Assembly (NCBI GenBank): GCA_022453515.1
Contig: JAJNNY010000049.1
Span: 219,593 to 283,592 of the forward strand
Source: Astrocystis sublimbata
Lineage: Eukaryota; Ascomycota; Sordariomycetes; Xylariales; Xylariaceae
Reading direction: 5' to 3'
DNA length: 64,000 nucleotides
Within the stretch, counting starts at the first letter, position 1. The number at the start of each line of letters is the position of its first letter. The notes under the pieces were generated by a model that saw only the letters and a list, made by a program, of their open reading frames with translations, had not been told where the DNA came from and made no database searches. The translations under genes were made by a program, and so were the position numbers. Of this stretch, positions 29,786 to 42,361 are shown piece after piece.

Positions 29786-30547
29786 TGTGTCGTGAAGCTC
29801 GGCGGGACTAATGGTGAAGAGAGGTACAGGCGTGACAGGGTTGAGCTAACGTAGCGATGCATGTAATCGAAGGATACTGCAGGTAAGATCGATGTCAGAT
29901 TTTACGGCGGGAGCTCCAGCATTTCGATGTATTCGTTAGCGATGCCGTTGCGTGTTCCGGTGCTCCTCCAGGGCCCCTGGAGGTTGATGGGTGGGTGGGT
30001 GGTGGTGATGATGGTTGTTTAATTGAATTTGATGTCGACACCTGTCAAATGTCAAAAGGCTGGGTTCGATAGCGTGCAGTACAAAGTTACTGGCGAGACT
30101 GGCTGATAGAGCTCACGCGGGACCTTGCCCATTCGATAAGGGGCTGCATTAGTGCACAGATAACTGGGGGGTGAGTGCCCTGTGGGTGCCCTGTTCCTGC
30201 AGGGTCTCGATGCCCCATCCTTGTACCTTGCATGTGGGCGTGCTGAGGTCGTGGGGTTCGCCCTTTCTCTCACTTGCATCTACCACACCAACAATTCATC
30301 ATGAGCCACACACTCAATTACGTCAAGTTTTTCTAAGTTTGTTGAGGATATTTATTTAGATGAAACTGTTGAAGTTGAATCCAATCCAAAGATACATACT
30401 AATCAAAACATCCCCATGCATCAAAAGAGATAGGGAAGTACCCAGGGAGAACTATAAGATCGATGCAGCTAGAGTTGAATGGCGCTGTCCCCTCAGCTCA
30501 CCACCACCAAGAGCTCCGGAGCACCTGGTGGAAGTGTCCAAAGGCCT
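29786..30547. other. Intergenic
   Basis: 762 bp: upstream region of the type I membrane protein and downstream region of the methyltransferase. No gene or repeat recognised beyond short G/T-rich runs near 29990. Confidence 0.4.
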
Positions 30548-31623
30548 TCAATTCGCCGGCTTGCGACAAGTCGTCTGGATGAACGTCCACGTCAGATCCC
30601 ACCCCTTCCCATCATGTTTCTCCCTCAAATGCTTCTCAATATGCTCATCCAGCATACCCTTGGCCTTCTCCTGGCTCTCCTCACTCCACCAAGTCTTAGT
30701 CATCCACTCGCGCATCATGCCAAAACTCTGCAGGTAATCTTCTGCGCTTTCGATGTGCATAATATGGTCAATCGTTTGCACTTTCACATCTTCAAAGCCG
30801 TACTTCGTCAGTTGCGCTGGGATGAGCTCGGGGTCAATGAACTCCGTGCGCCCGTTCGGGGCCATCGGAAACTTGGCCGGCACCGGCGCATCGAACGGCA
30901 GGGCCTCGAAGGCCGAGCGCATGTCAGGCACCCAGCCTAGGTTGTCCTTGTGCCAGACTGTGAAGGCGAAGACGCCACCGGGCTTGAGGATGCGCATGGC
31001 GTCTGCTCATTTCATTGCGTGTTAGTGGCGGACTGCTCTACCTCGACGCAATCAACGACTCTTGGGTAAGAGCTAAAATAAGAAGTAGACACTCACCTTT
31101 TAGGACCGCGTCCGGGTCGGGAACGATGTGCATCGCGAAATTGATCGTGATATGCGAGAAAGTCTCCTCACCGAACCCCGATTTCTATCAATTTGTCAGC
31201 TAACTTGATTCATCATCCTCTTAGGTATTCAGAAGGCCAATTGAGGAGCATGGCCATGACCGTACATACCTGCGCATCAAGAACTTTGGTCTCAACACTG
31301 CTCCACCCATTCTTCTCCGCCCGCCTCTTCAGCGTGCCAACAAGCGTATCGCTCAGATCGGCGCATACCATCTTGCTCTGCCCCAACACCTTCTCATCCA
31401 CAGTCTCGTAAAGCTGCGCAGCGATAGGGCCCGTCCCGCACCCATGATCGAGCAGAGTGAAAGGCTCAGTCGTTCCTGCGAGGCCGGCCTGCGCGAGAAG
31501 CTGTCCCCCCGGTCCTCGCATGATGCGCTCTAGGTCTACGATGAACTTCTCAAGACGCTCGTCGTCGAAGCCCGACGCGAACATCTTGAACATCGCCTGC
31601 AGTTCTTCTTGCGCTTTCGACAT
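30548..31623 (-). CDS. Class I SAM-dependent methyltransferase
   Basis: 298 aa in three exons: 31623-31270, 31184-31097 and 31002-30548. Introns GTATGT...TAG and GTGAGT...CAG keep frame; the middle 88-nt exon encodes KSGFGEETFSHI and the MHIVPDPDAVL segment. Seen: motif I LLDHGCGTG (residues 58-65), acidic loop VCADLS, motif around ITINFAMH, and the post-motif helix MRILKPGGVFAFTVW. These are the standard SAM-binding elements of Methyltransf_11/25-type enzymes. Substrate unknown; the protein is small, lacks membrane segments and is probably cytosolic. Likely a small-molecule methyltransferase. No obvious pathway partners adjoin it. Confidence 0.85.
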
Positions 31624-32296
31624 CTTGGCTGATTAGGTGGGTGAGTGTGTGTGTGAGTTTGTGTGTTTGTATGTGGATAGCTGAGGGGGGCGGGGTTGTT
31701 GGAGGCTAAATGAGATGTTGTATAAGCCGATAGAAACTGAGAAGAATGCGTTTGTATAATGAATGCTATTGTGCTCTTGGTTTGTGGTCTAGATCATGAG
31801 TTACTTAAGTAGCTTTGTTGCTGGCGCCATTCTTATTATAGGCAGTCACATGTGCCGAGACACGATGCGGAAACGATGTATTTTCTCTCCGGAAAGTCTC
31901 CGGCCATCAAGGTGTCTGGCCCGGGCAGGCTGATTGCGAAAAAGCCCCGATTGGCAGGAGCTCACACTCGAGCGCTAGGATGTGATAGATGTCGGACTTG
32001 TTGAATAGTCCATAAGCTGAGATGGTCGTTTGCATCCTGTCTCACTCGTTCTCATGACTCGGGGTTCGAATGGGTGGGGTAACCCGTCCGTTCAGCTGGC
32101 CGCCCTCAAGTTGACGGGTTAACCTAAGTTCACTTATACTTATGTACGGCTGAGAAGCCAAGCAGACTAATTAAACAACCGGGAACTAGAGAGTCACAAA
32201 TTTACCATCTAGACTTATTCATGTGTTCCTTGGGAGTAATTGTCATTTATAACTCGACTGGGCGTCAAGTACATTCAGCTCATTCTCACCACCCCA
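31624..32296. other. Intergenic with an inverted repeat
   Basis: 673 bp between two minus-strand genes, including the methyltransferase promoter. It contains the imperfect inverted repeat listed separately and a pair of TCTCCGG sequences near 31885-31905. No gene seen. Confidence 0.4.
32078..32124. repeat. Imperfect inverted repeat, possible hairpin
   Basis: GGTAACCCGTC (32078-32088) faces GACGGGTTAACC (32113-32124), with one extra base in the right arm and a 24-nt loop. Too far from a stop codon to be an obvious 3' signal; function unknown. Confidence 0.5.
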
Positions 32297-33418
32297 TCAC
32301 CCCTTCCGAGCCCCAAACACCACCTCCGGCCACCTCGCCTCGGGCCCATCCAAAACCCTCTCTTTCTTCCCCAACAACGTAAAATCAAAGAACGCTCTTA
32401 CATACACATTCAAAATCTCATACATCCTCATGCCATCCACCGTCCCAGCACCATGGTTATACTCCACCCCCTCCATCTTCGTCTTCCAGAACGTATTATC
32501 AAACATATCCAAATGCTTTGACCCCTCAACATTAATCATGCGTAGATAACCCGTCTGCTTATCAATGAACTTGCCCCAGGTCGGGTCATCCGCCGTATGC
32601 CCCTCACTCCCAACAAGAAAAACCGGCTTTTTCGCATCTGCCACAGCGGGATCCTCCGCCGTCGGAGCCCCAAACTGCGAGCCGTCGAGATTCAACGCAG
32701 ACACCAAGCGCGAATCGTTGTAGATCTGGCCGACCGCCGCCGCGCCGCCGAGCGAGTAGCCGAAAACCCCCATGTGCGTCTTGTTGAAGGGGGCGTTGAG
32801 CTTCTCTACGAGGGACGGGAACTGCGCTAGGAATGCGCTGTTGTCGATGAGGCGCGTGTCGTAGATTCTTTCGATGAGCGCTAGGTCGTCGTAGTTGATG
32901 TCGACGCCAGATACCCCGGTGCCGTTTGCGTACCGCAGAAACGGCTGCTCGTAGGGGTGGTCGAGCCCCACGACCGTGTAGCCGTGCGAGACGAGCTCCG
33001 AGATCAGGATCGTGTTGCCGGAGACGGGCGGCCCGCCGCCGCCGGGGCCGAAGAGGAGGGTTGGCATTAGTGTCTGGCCGGTCTTTTTCGGATGCGCTAG
33101 GAAGGGAGCGTGTGGTTGGACGTGCGAGGTGAATGTGGTGAGGAACCCGGGCGTGTAGTTGAATTGCGCCTCCATGGGCGCTGCTAGCGCCGGCTCCAGA
33201 TACGCCTGCGGCGGACCGCGGGGGGTCTGCAGCGTGGGGTAGTAAATGGTTGCTAGGAAGGCTGTGCTGATGTTGTTCGGCGCGAGCGGGTCGTTCGCGT
33301 TGTAGTGTGGGATGTCATGTTTGATCATGCCGATGTTGTACTTCCCTGTGGGAGGTGGGAGGGCGATGGCGTGGGCGAGATACCCTTGGAGCAGGGTGAG
33401 TGCTGTGACTGCGCGCAT
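32297..33418 (-). CDS. Secreted alpha/beta hydrolase, PAF-acetylhydrolase-like
   Basis: Single exon, 373 aa. Seen: signal peptide (ALTLLQGYLAHAIALP), oxyanion-hole region LLFGPGGGGPP near 122-131, nucleophile elbow GYSLGG (Ser 222), NLDGSQF (candidate catalytic Asp) and GSKHLDMFD (candidate His). These match fungal enzymes annotated as 1-alkyl-2-acetylglycerophosphocholine esterase (PAF-AH, plasma type), which hydrolyse short acyl esters of phospholipids or related esters. A few N-x-S/T sites (NNIS, NGT, NKT, NDS) fit secretion. No special context. Confidence 0.85.
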   Translation of the reverse strand: MRAVTALTLLQGYLAHAIALPPPTGKYNIGMIKHDIPHYNANDPLAPNNISTAFLATIYYPTLQTPRGPPQAYLEPALAAPMEAQFNYTPGFLTTFTSHVQPHAPFLAHPKKTGQTLMPTLLFGPGGGGPPVSGNTILISELVSHGYTVVGLDHPYEQPFLRYANGTGVSGVDINYDDLALIERIYDTRLIDNSAFLAQFPSLVEKLNAPFNKTHMGVFGYSLGGAAAVGQIYNDSRLVSALNLDGSQFGAPTAEDPAVADAKKPVFLVGSEGHTADDPTWGKFIDKQTGYLRMINVEGSKHLDMFDNTFWKTKMEGVEYNHGAGTVDGMRMYEILNVYVRAFFDFTLLGKKERVLDGPEARWPEVVFGARKG

Positions 33419-34183
33419 GTTTATGTTGGTCTGTAAAAGTCAATGTTGTTTCAAGGTGTCTCTCAAAGGAGTCTTGTTAGTGATAATGCCAAGACACGAG
33501 ACAATGTGAGATATGGTTAAGGAAACGCCATTTGTTTGTTTATATAGTGTCTATCGCTTCATGTTCGATGAAATCGTGCAGTACTGTAGCGCTGACATGG
33601 TGAGCGACATGCCTATTCGGGCTTGACGTTGCGGTGAGTGATAGGCGAGATAGGCACCGAGCGGCACAGCAAAGCTTACTGCAGCTGCGATGGGCGAATG
33701 AGACACCATATAGGGCTGGAATTTTTCAGCTGAGGCCGCGAAAGGATTCTTGCATATCATGATCAGAACATGATGACGCCGACGGATATGACGCGAGCGA
33801 TAAAGGTTGTTTATCAATTGAGCGGTTAGCGGTGCTCATTCAGGTGAGTTTTGCCTCGGTGAAATATCGCGGTGTTATACATCAGCTTAACTCCGTGTAA
33901 GTCTACTTTACTGTACATCTGATGAAGGTCCGCCGATAGCTTTCCGTAGAAACACGACCCATCCACCAGCTCAATACATCCGCATCTGCTACCCCTCCAC
34001 CAAACATGATGTATAGTTGTATTGATGAATCGATACTTTTGGCAACGAGTTAGATCAACAACCCTCCTTTCGTCTTTCGACCGCATCTATTGTGATCGCT
34101 CTCCCCACGAATGCCTACTAGTCTGCTAGTATACAAGATAACAACATGTAGTCTTCCCCTAGGACACATCGCCGATAGTGAGT
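33419..34183. other. Intergenic
   Basis: 765 bp: promoter of the secreted hydrolase and 3' flank of the RBR gene. Only short frames without recognisable motifs. Confidence 0.4.
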
Positions 34184-35792
34184 CTACAACCTGTGATACC
34201 TGCAGCGGCGACAGGCTATGATGTGGCACTGTCGACATTCATAGATGAAGATAGGCATCACATCCGAGCATTCCTCGCATGCCCGTGGCCCTCTTCGGTT
34301 GAACCAGCGCTCGTGACCGCACTCATGGTTGTCGCGCAAGTTCTGGGCAATTATATGTATTCGGCGCTGTCGATCGCGTTCATGCTGTTCCTCAATTTCT
34401 TGTGGCGGCTCATCTAGGATCGCTAGATTTGGTGGCAGCGGCTCTGGGATCGCTAGAGTTAGCGGGCGCGGGATAAGCAATTGCTCTTCGCCAGCCGTCT
34501 CGTGGGCATTAATCTCGGCTTCCTCGACGGCATCATCAACCTCAACCTGGTTGCGGGCTTCGTCCTCTGCCTCTGCCTCTGCCTCTGCCTGTGCATGGGC
34601 ATGGGCATGGACATCGTTCTCGGCATGGTCGCGAGCATCGATCTGAGCAGCACGATCATATAGACGGTGCTCCTCCCAGTGCTCGCATTGACAGGTCTTC
34701 CATCGGGCACCGCATATGTAACAGAACTGGAACCCACATCGGCAACTGTATACTATGGTTAGTTAATGTCAATTTCACTAGTGAAAAGACTCACGTCATA
34801 TGGTTGCAGCCCGTATTCAACTCGACCATGCCCCAACAGTTCTGGCATCGCTGCCAACCTTGCTCTCTCGCCAGCTGGATAACCTGCTGGAGCTGCTCGT
34901 CCTCCTGGCAATCCCCGAAGTGTTCGTCCCTCTTGCATATAATACATGTCTGCGCACGACAGTTGCCGCAAGTAGCGGTTGTGTTAGCACAATTGGATGG
35001 CGGGATGAAAGCGCCGCAGCTTGAATTATGGCAATATGTCCGGTTCGGCGTGGAAAACTCGAGCGCCTTCTGTCGGAATTGGCGGATCACGTTGGGATCG
35101 AGGAAGAGCTGGCTCATGTCAAGGGGTATGGGTTGCTTGCAGCATCGAGGGGGGAAGAGCGATTCGTCGACCATCGCGTCTCGGAAGAGGTGCGACAGGC
35201 ATTCGCGGCAGTATTCGTGTCGACATGGAGCTCGGCACAGCTCAGCGAAGTGCTTCTGATCCCCGCAAGCTTCGCATGCTCGCTTCCGTTGTGTTCTTCC
35301 ACCCGGGCGCGAGGCGGCCCAAGAAGAACTCTCTGGCTGGTTGCCAACTACTGTATCTCCGTCACTATCGGCATCGTCGATCCCGGTGATGTAGATACAG
35401 GCCATCTTCTCGTAAAGCTCATCGTCGAGCGTCAAAGGAGGCGAGATGTTTTGTTGCGCTGTTTCACCTCCTCCATTGCTAAGAGACACCGACAAATTGT
35501 GGTCATGCTCAGCCATTGCCTCTTCATTCTGCGACTGAACAAGCGCATCGCCGTCGAATTGAATAGCGCTCTGAATGCTTCTAGTCATTCGTCTGTCAGC
35601 GAAAAAGGTTTCGGCGCCCTGGAGCTCTTGTATGAAAAGGTTGAATGCTGCTTGTTCGTCTGACACTGTACCCTCTCGCTGTTTGCCTTTGCCGATGGCA
35701 GCCGATGCCATCTCTTCGCTGTCTTGTTGCAGTAGCTGGATGATGAGCTCAACGTCCTCATCTTGGACGTGAGCTAATGCTGTCACATCCAT
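34184..35792 (-). CDS. RBR-type E3 ubiquitin ligase
   Basis: 519 aa in two exons: 35792-34795 and 34745-34184 (intron GTGAGT...ATACAG, phase 2). Domains in order: acidic N-terminal region; RING1 (CEACGDQKHFAELC...CRHEYCRECL); IBR (YCHNSSCGAFI...CIICKRDEHFGDC); RING2 (CQNCWGMVELNTGCNHMT then CRCGFQFCYICG). The first Cys after HMT (about 334) is the predicted ubiquitin-thioester residue, and the only intron falls in the Thr codon just before it. A linker of His-Ala, Glu-Ala and Glu-rich repeats follows, and then a second Cys/His-rich cluster at the end (HECGHERW, CEECSD, CRQCH, CRRCR), probably another zinc module. In family terms, RBR ligases relay ubiquitin from E2 through RING2. Substrate unknown. 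Confidence 0.88.
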
Positions 35793-36523
35793 TTTTTGTT
35801 GGATTTTCTGCTTGACGCGAAAGGCGTTGGGGAGAATGTGGATGCTGTATCATCACGGGAAAAGAAGGTCCCTTAGCCACAATAGACTGAGCCGTTCGTT
35901 GCCTGGGGTACTTCGTTCATCGAGTTTCATATTTCGACTCTCTCGTTCCGTTTGCAACTAGTGAATGCCCCTGTCCGCGTGGCGTTCGGTATGTTGTTTG
36001 TATTCACCACGCACGTCATGAAGTGGATAGGCCCATCCTTGTACAAAATGTGCCTCGGGCTTTTGAAGCAATGCAATTGAAGAGATTATGTCCGTTGATA
36101 ATATTCCTCGTGAAAGCCTTGAGCATTGATTTTCTAATTCGAAGGTTTCCTGGCATTCTCAACTAAAGTTGAATGATTATATCGGCAATGCGCCCATCCT
36201 GATGATAGAGGATCGTGCTAATTGATTTGATCGTGGTTGCTGTTCGCCAATGAGGGAACTCTACCTAGGTAGTTTCATTGGCTCACGTTGTGCCTTCTGC
36301 AGATAGCCGCTGGGGTTTTAGAATCGAATAGACGGACACATGCATTAGACCATTCTCGAAAGGACAACAAGTTCCAAGCTCTGTCAAGTTCTCAGACATA
36401 GGCAAAGCCGACACCGGACGGCAGAGTGTGAGATGCACCATTTTGTAGTGAGATTGAATTGTGTACGTGTTAGCCGGGAAATATCATGTGGAATGAGCCG
36501 TCAAGATCAATGTTATCCATCAA
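35793..36523. other. Intergenic
   Basis: 731 bp: RBR promoter and 3' flank of the beta-lactamase-like gene. Nothing recognised. Confidence 0.4.
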
Positions 36524-38593
36524 TCATCCCTTGCGCAAGCTGGTCGTGTTACCAACTTGCTTCCCCAACGTCTGCCGCGTGATCCTAGGAATTATCGCAG
36601 TCGCCCTACCCTTGTCATCAACCTCAAACACAAAGTCGTCAAACGCAATCTTTCCATAATGCAGCGCAGCAACCCCACCCCAGGGCGCACACCTCTGAGA
36701 GAACGCAACGCCGGGCTGCGGCGTCTCCGAAGCTTCTCGAACCCCCTCATACACCGCACGGAACGCAATCTTCCCACAACTCTCCAGGTCCATGGGATAC
36801 AACCTCGCATCGACCTGCGCGTTCGGTACTCCCGTATACAACTCTAGGACGTCCTTATCGCCCATGGTCCAGTTACTCAGCTTGAGGCCGGGGTGCTCGT
36901 CGTCTACGGAGATTGCCAAGCTCATGTTGGAACTAGCGTAGACGCCCGCGAAATTGATTACCGCTTCGTCGCGGGCGGCTTGTTCGAGAGCGGTGATCAT
37001 AGTACTCGTGATCGAGTCGCCGATGACAGTAAGCGCTGACGCGTCTGCTGTAGATTCGGTCGGAGTCGTGGGGGTGGCAGTCAGGAGGGCGAAGCCGAAG
37101 TTATGCTCTGGCGACAAGACGAATAGTGACGAGTAGGCACCGAGAGCGCCGTTCTTGGTGTAGAGGTCGACGACACGTGTGTGGTTGGTTTTTGGAGAAA
37201 TGGGTTGTAGTAGTCGAAAGATTTCCCATGGCATGCCGACTGAGACGCGGAGGTCGGCGGTATGTGTGATCGGACGCAGCCATCGCCGGGTCAGTGCCGG
37301 GCTGAGAATGCTGGAGTTGAGAATGGATTGTCCTATCTTCGTCATATCGGCTCCAGTTGAAAACATGCCGCCCTCACTTCTTTGCGTTAGTCATGTACTT
37401 GCGTCACGGTACATTGTGAGGGGAAACGAGTATAAGTATTGGGAGGTGAATGACGTACGGACTTGCATCGGCGAGATCTACACTCCACCAGCTTGAGATC
37501 TTGTCTCCTGGGATGATGCCTTGTTTAGTGCTGTTTGGGGGTTGCAATGATGTGCCACTTAGTCCTAGGCGGTCTATGATCGAACACTGAAAGATATCGG
37601 CGAATGTCTTATTGGCAATCCCCTCAAGCGCGTATGCTAGAATCTGAAACGCAATGTTGGAGTATACGGGAGTATGAAACGTGGAGGTGACGGGGTGCAA
37701 ATCGCTGACTTCGTTGAGGAAAGCTATTCTACAGTTAGAAATACTATGATCCCGTCGACGGGCTTGCGTTTCGCTTACCTGCACGCGAGCAAGCGGGGAG
37801 TAAAAGGTCGGTAATACCACAGGTTGGGATATCCCCTGGCGCAAGGGGCGGAAGCGCAGCCTGCTCTGCTGTTGTCTGATTGATGAGGTTCGCAAAGTCT
37901 AAGAGTGAGTCTGCAATTGAAAGATCAGTTAACGTCGTCCACTACTGTACGCGTGACAAGTATAAGCATGCTTACAGTCCCGATCTATACCAGCATTGTG
38001 GCTTGCGAGAGCCTCAATGGTTACTTCGTCCCAGTCTACCTGATTGACGGCGTCCTTGATTCCCTTTTTTGCAGATTGTGCAAGTTCTGGCACCCATTTC
38101 GTGACGGGGTCCTTGAGATGGTCGGCTAAAAAATAGCCCGTCAGCATCCATCACCTCGAGTCTATCAGTAACTTGGATGTCACTTACCCCCGACCTCAGC
38201 TAAAAGAGCATAGACGGTCAAAAGCTTTGATACACTGCCAATGCGGAAGATAGTGTCCTCGTCTAAGCGATGAGTCGGCAGTGAGCTGTTATCTAGACTA
38301 GTTGCGGCGTGACTAAAGCTAAGAAGTGTCTCATCTTTCGAAAAGATACTCAGCTGAAAGCTTGTACCAGCTTTGTCGAAGATGGTCGAATCGTTGATGA
38401 TTTTGTGAAGCTCGCTTCGAACAGTAGATAGTCCAGCATCAACGGCCTCTGAATCTCTACCCAGTGTCTTTGGGTTTGGAAACACTCCACCTTGAAGGGG
38501 GCAATTTGGACTGTATTGTGCTGCAGCAAAAGTCGTGTAGAGAGAAAGCGTAGCTGCCGCAAAGGCAGCAGTGGAAGTATTGACAATTCTCAT
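36524..38593 (-). CDS. Secreted beta-lactamase-fold serine hydrolase
   Basis: 601 aa in five exons: 38593-38188, 38125-37976, 37910-37779, 37723-37459 and 37376-36524; all junctions are GT..AG and phase-consistent. Seen: signal peptide (STAAFAAATLSLYTTFAAA), SxxK in RIGSVSK (Ser 120, Lys 123), YxN in VYSNIAF (Tyr 250, Asn 252) and repeated N-x-S/T sites. This is the class C beta-lactamase/penicillin-binding-like family (Beta-lactamase Pfam), which in fungi includes esterases and acyltransferases; antibiotic resistance is not implied. It starts 536 bp from, and divergent to, the Zn2Cys6 regulator, suggesting shared control. Substrate unknown. Confidence 0.85.
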
Positions 38594-39129
38594 TTTGAGA
38601 ATATAGAAGAGAAGTCAATGAGGTTTCTAAGGATTCGATGCTAGATTTTTCCAGTAAAATCGAGAAACACATCATCTTATATACAACTTCTTCAAACTCG
38701 ATTACAGATACATGCTCACCAATCATTGATAGGAGTAATATGTAGCATACGCCGACAAGACAGGCGATGCGACAAACTTGGATGAGATCGACGACTGGTC
38801 TTGGCATAAAGGTAAGTTCAGCCAATGAGATTGTGGCTGCCTAGAAATAAGTCTTCTGATTGGCTGCGTCGCTTAAAGAGATCGAGCTACACACTGCGCC
38901 ATCACGATGCAATCTACACTCAGCCTCAGAATCTGACGAGACTTAGGCAGACACAAAAGATGTTTGTTTTCTCGAGTACTACAAATATCGAATGTATTTT
39001 TACAAGCCCCATGGCGAGGACCTGAAACTAGATACTGGCAGATCACAATTGCTTGTTCTCTTAAACTGTCAGTTGGGTTGGTCGGGCTAGGGAGGCTTAG
39101 CTCTCGCACCCTACGTTGGCGCTGTAATT
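38594..39129. promoter_or_regulatory. Bidirectional promoter region, hydrolase / Zn2Cys6 regulator
   Basis: 536 bp between divergent starts. It must carry both promoters. No clear CGG-Nx-CCG palindrome stands out by eye. Confidence 0.4.
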
Positions 39130-41080
39130 ATGGTGCTCATTCGCGATACAGGCTTCGAGAAGCCACCGACTAAAGACGTTAGTCATACACGAAGTCGTAA
39201 CGGCTGTTCAAATTGCAGGTAAGACCGTTTTTGGAATTGTTAATTTCCGCAGATCATATCAAGGATAACCTATACGGAGTAAAAGAAGTCTCAAGTGTTC
39301 GCTGTTCAGCTGTTGGCCTTGACAATAATCGTCAATACTAACACATTACACCATTAATAGGAAGAGAAAGATAAAATGTGACGAAACGAAACCCCAATGC
39401 ACTCGCTGCACCTCTGTCGGTTTTGAATGCGGCGGATTCAAGCAATTGCCCAAACCGCATCCTCGCCCGAAAAACGCTGCAGCGACCCCAAGGACGACAA
39501 TCCTCGACAGGTCGACAACGGCGTCACATCATGCAACTCGTGATCCGGCACACGAAGCTCCCATTGAGCTGAAAATCCAATTGCCTCGAACCAATTCGAC
39601 AGAAGTCCGCAGCTATCGCTTCTTCCTAGAAGTGGTAGCGCCATCACTTGCAGGAGTTTTCGACGGGGACTTCTGGCTATCCGAGGTCCCTCGCGCCTCT
39701 TTTGTTGATAGGGCAATATGGCACGCGGTGGTCAGTCTGGGTGCAGTGTATGAGACGTATCTCTCTAGTCACAAGTCCCATCAAACTTCGGCGATGCGAT
39801 GCCAACCCGGCAATGAAGAATTTGTGCTGCAGCAGTCTAATCTCGCAATCCAGGCCCTGATCAACAGTTCAACTCTCGAAATTGAAAGGTGGCGCGCCTT
39901 GACAGCAAGTGTCCTGTTTACCCATATTTGCATACTGCAAAGTCGTCATGAGCAGGCATTTATGCATCTTGCTGCAGGCAACAAAATCATACAAGCGATG
40001 CTGATTGATGGACGAAACGTGCGCTTGAAACCGGCGCTTTCACACACCCCGGATCCCAGCATAGGAGAAGGACCCAGGATGCTTAGCCCGTCGTCGCATA
40101 TTCCTGTTTCTTTGGATACACTGCAAGTCATCATCGCGAACCTCGAGTCTGATAAACAGGCGATCAATTGCGGCGGTCTGATCTACGAAACGAACCCAAA
40201 TCACAGCTTTAATCTGTGGCTCTCATATCGGGAACCTCGGTTTGATTCCGGCAGAGTCAATCCATGCTGCGCTACGAGCGAAAACCTCATTTGCACAAGT
40301 CGCGCCGCGCAATCTCTGTTCTACGGTCTCATAATGTACTCACAAAGGCACAGCGACAAGCTTGCAGCGGTGGTTGGCAAGGGCGACGTACCGAGCCTCC
40401 AGGCCCTGATTTCGGGACAGGAAGCCTATAGACGCTGCTACACCAGAATCCGCACTTTTTACCAAGCTTGTGCTGTCGAGACCAAGACCGATACTCTCAC
40501 AGACTCAATTAAGTGTGCCTCCGACTCAGTGACCAAAGCCATCCTCTCACTGCGCCTAATCCTCACAGCAATAAGGCTTTTGCTTTTTCGCAACCCCGAC
40601 ACACCCTCACAGCCAATCACCCCGCCCTACCTCCGCTCGCAGTTCGAGGACATACTCTGCACATCTGAGAAGATCCTCGAGCTTGGCAACAAGAACAACA
40701 CATCCTTCATCCCCACGCCGTCGACAACGCAACCCCTCTACATCGTGGCACACAGTGGATTTCCGCATTCCCTCCGTCTGCGCGCAGTTGCATTGCTCAG
40801 GAAGTATCCAAGATGTGACGGCGTCTGGGATACAACATTCAGTGCTGGGCTGGTGGATCTGATGATGCGACAAGAACAGGAATGCGCTACGCACACGGAA
40901 AGTCAGGGTGACGACAAGTGTCAGGGGGCGCAGGAGGGCGAGAGGGAAGTCGAGGCGCTAGATCGCATCTATAGGTACAAAGTTGTTTTCCGAGGCGTCA
41001 GGACGGTGGTGATACGGACTCATACATGGCGGGAGTTCCTGGCCGGGAAGCCTGAAAAAAAGGCCCTGATGAAGTGGTAG
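39130..41080 (+). CDS. Zn2Cys6 transcription factor
   Basis: 602 aa in two exons: 39130-39218 and 39361-41080. The intron (GTAAGA, branch TACTAAC, TAG; phase 2) splits the DNA-binding domain, so the second exon alone misses the first two cysteines. The spliced domain has Cys at 26, 29, 36, 43, 46 and 53 (spacing C2C6C6C2C6C), with KRKIK between the second and third. The remaining 500 aa resemble the fungal-specific regulatory domain (FFLEVVAPSLAGVFD, WHAVVSLGA, RWRALTASVLFTHI). Nuclear regulator; its targets are probably neighbours such as the divergent hydrolase or the SDR/dioxygenase just downstream, but that is inference. It lies 27 kb from the PKS. Confidence 0.9.
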
Positions 41081-41369
41081 CTTTTGATTTGGCGTGTATT
41101 TGCTATTCTTCGAGTTGTTTTCATCGAATTGTTATTTTTAAATATAAATATATACGTATGAAAGAAGCTGAATTCATTATTGAGCTGGGCTGCCAAGCGA
41201 CCCATGGGTTCTAACTTCTTGGCGGGTACCCCTCTATAGACCCTAGGTACTATTTTTAGCAACTTCCAAGCGGGGTATTCGAGAGGTGACGGAGTCCAGA
41301 TGATTGATTGTACTTCCTCTGTTAACATTCATAATCTAGTGAGCAAGGGTGAAACTCAAGTCGAAATTG

Positions 41370-42361
41370 ATGGATGCTAAAACTTGGGTTATCGTAGGTG
41401 CCTCTCGAGGAATTGGCCTCGAGTTTGTCAGCCAATTGCTACAAGCTGGCCACCAGGTGATTGCGGCAGTGCGCAATGTGTCCGCCGCCCCGAAACTATT
41501 CCATTTGATTACGTCGCGAAGTGCAGAAGATAAGTGCATTGTTGAAGAATGCGACATCTCCAATGATAAGAGCATCACTGTGAGCCAATACTATCTGAAG
41601 ACCGTAGCCGACAGATCGAGACGAGTCTAACGTGAGGTAGGACTTCATTCACAAAGTGCAACTCCATGTGAATGATGGCATGAAGCTGGGAAACGTCATA
41701 CTTAATGCGGGTGTGCTGAAGTATCCCAATCGTGCCACCGAGATGTGCGTAGCCTGTTGAGACGGTGTGACAAGGTATGTAGTTAGCTAATGGCATGAAC
41801 ATATCGCGATAGATCGTTCTCGGACTTTGCTCTTCATTTGCACACCAACACCATTGGGCCGATCATCTGCGCACAGAAACTGCTCAATGTGAGTCCCGAT
41901 CATCCACCCCCGAAGATCGTCTTCATTTCATCCGACTCGGGGTCCGCGACGTGCTTCCTAGACTACGAGGATGGCTTCGGCGCCTATGCTGCGAGCAAGA
42001 GCGCGCTTAATCAGATGCTACGACATATGGCGGCAGAACTGAGACGATCTCCCGACAAGAAAAAGCGCGAAATTGTCGTACTATCACTTCATCCCGGGGA
42101 AGTGGAAACGTACGTGGTCACTTATTCAGTACATGAGCTATGCTGATGAGATGAATAGGGATATGGCCGAAATCGAACTCGGCTGGGACGTGAGGGGGTC
42201 GATTAGCCCTGGAGATAGCGTGTTTAATATGTTGAAAACGATAGAAGAGAAAGACGAGAACGATACTGGTACTTTCTGGTGTTGGGATGGAAGTGTAAGC
42301 AGCTTTAACCCACACCATGACTTTCAGAGCTAATCAATCCAAATAGAGTCATCCTTGGTGA
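41370..42361 (+). CDS. Short-chain dehydrogenase/reductase
   Basis: 253 aa in five exons: 41370-41579, 41641-41744, 41813-42109, 42159-42294 and 42347-42361. The ATG is 41370 (the open frame starts at a GTG). Seen: cofactor loop IVGASRGIG, LNAGVL (NAG motif), ISSDSGS with catalytic Ser, YAASK (Tyr/Lys pair), HPGEVETDM and the C-terminal TFWCWDG. The last exon of five codons gives a SHPW end, a usual ending for this SDR group; without that splice the frame would end FQS at 42333. The small NAD(P) oxidoreductase is likely cytosolic. It sits tandem to the regulator (289 bp) and convergent with the dioxygenase. Confidence 0.85.
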
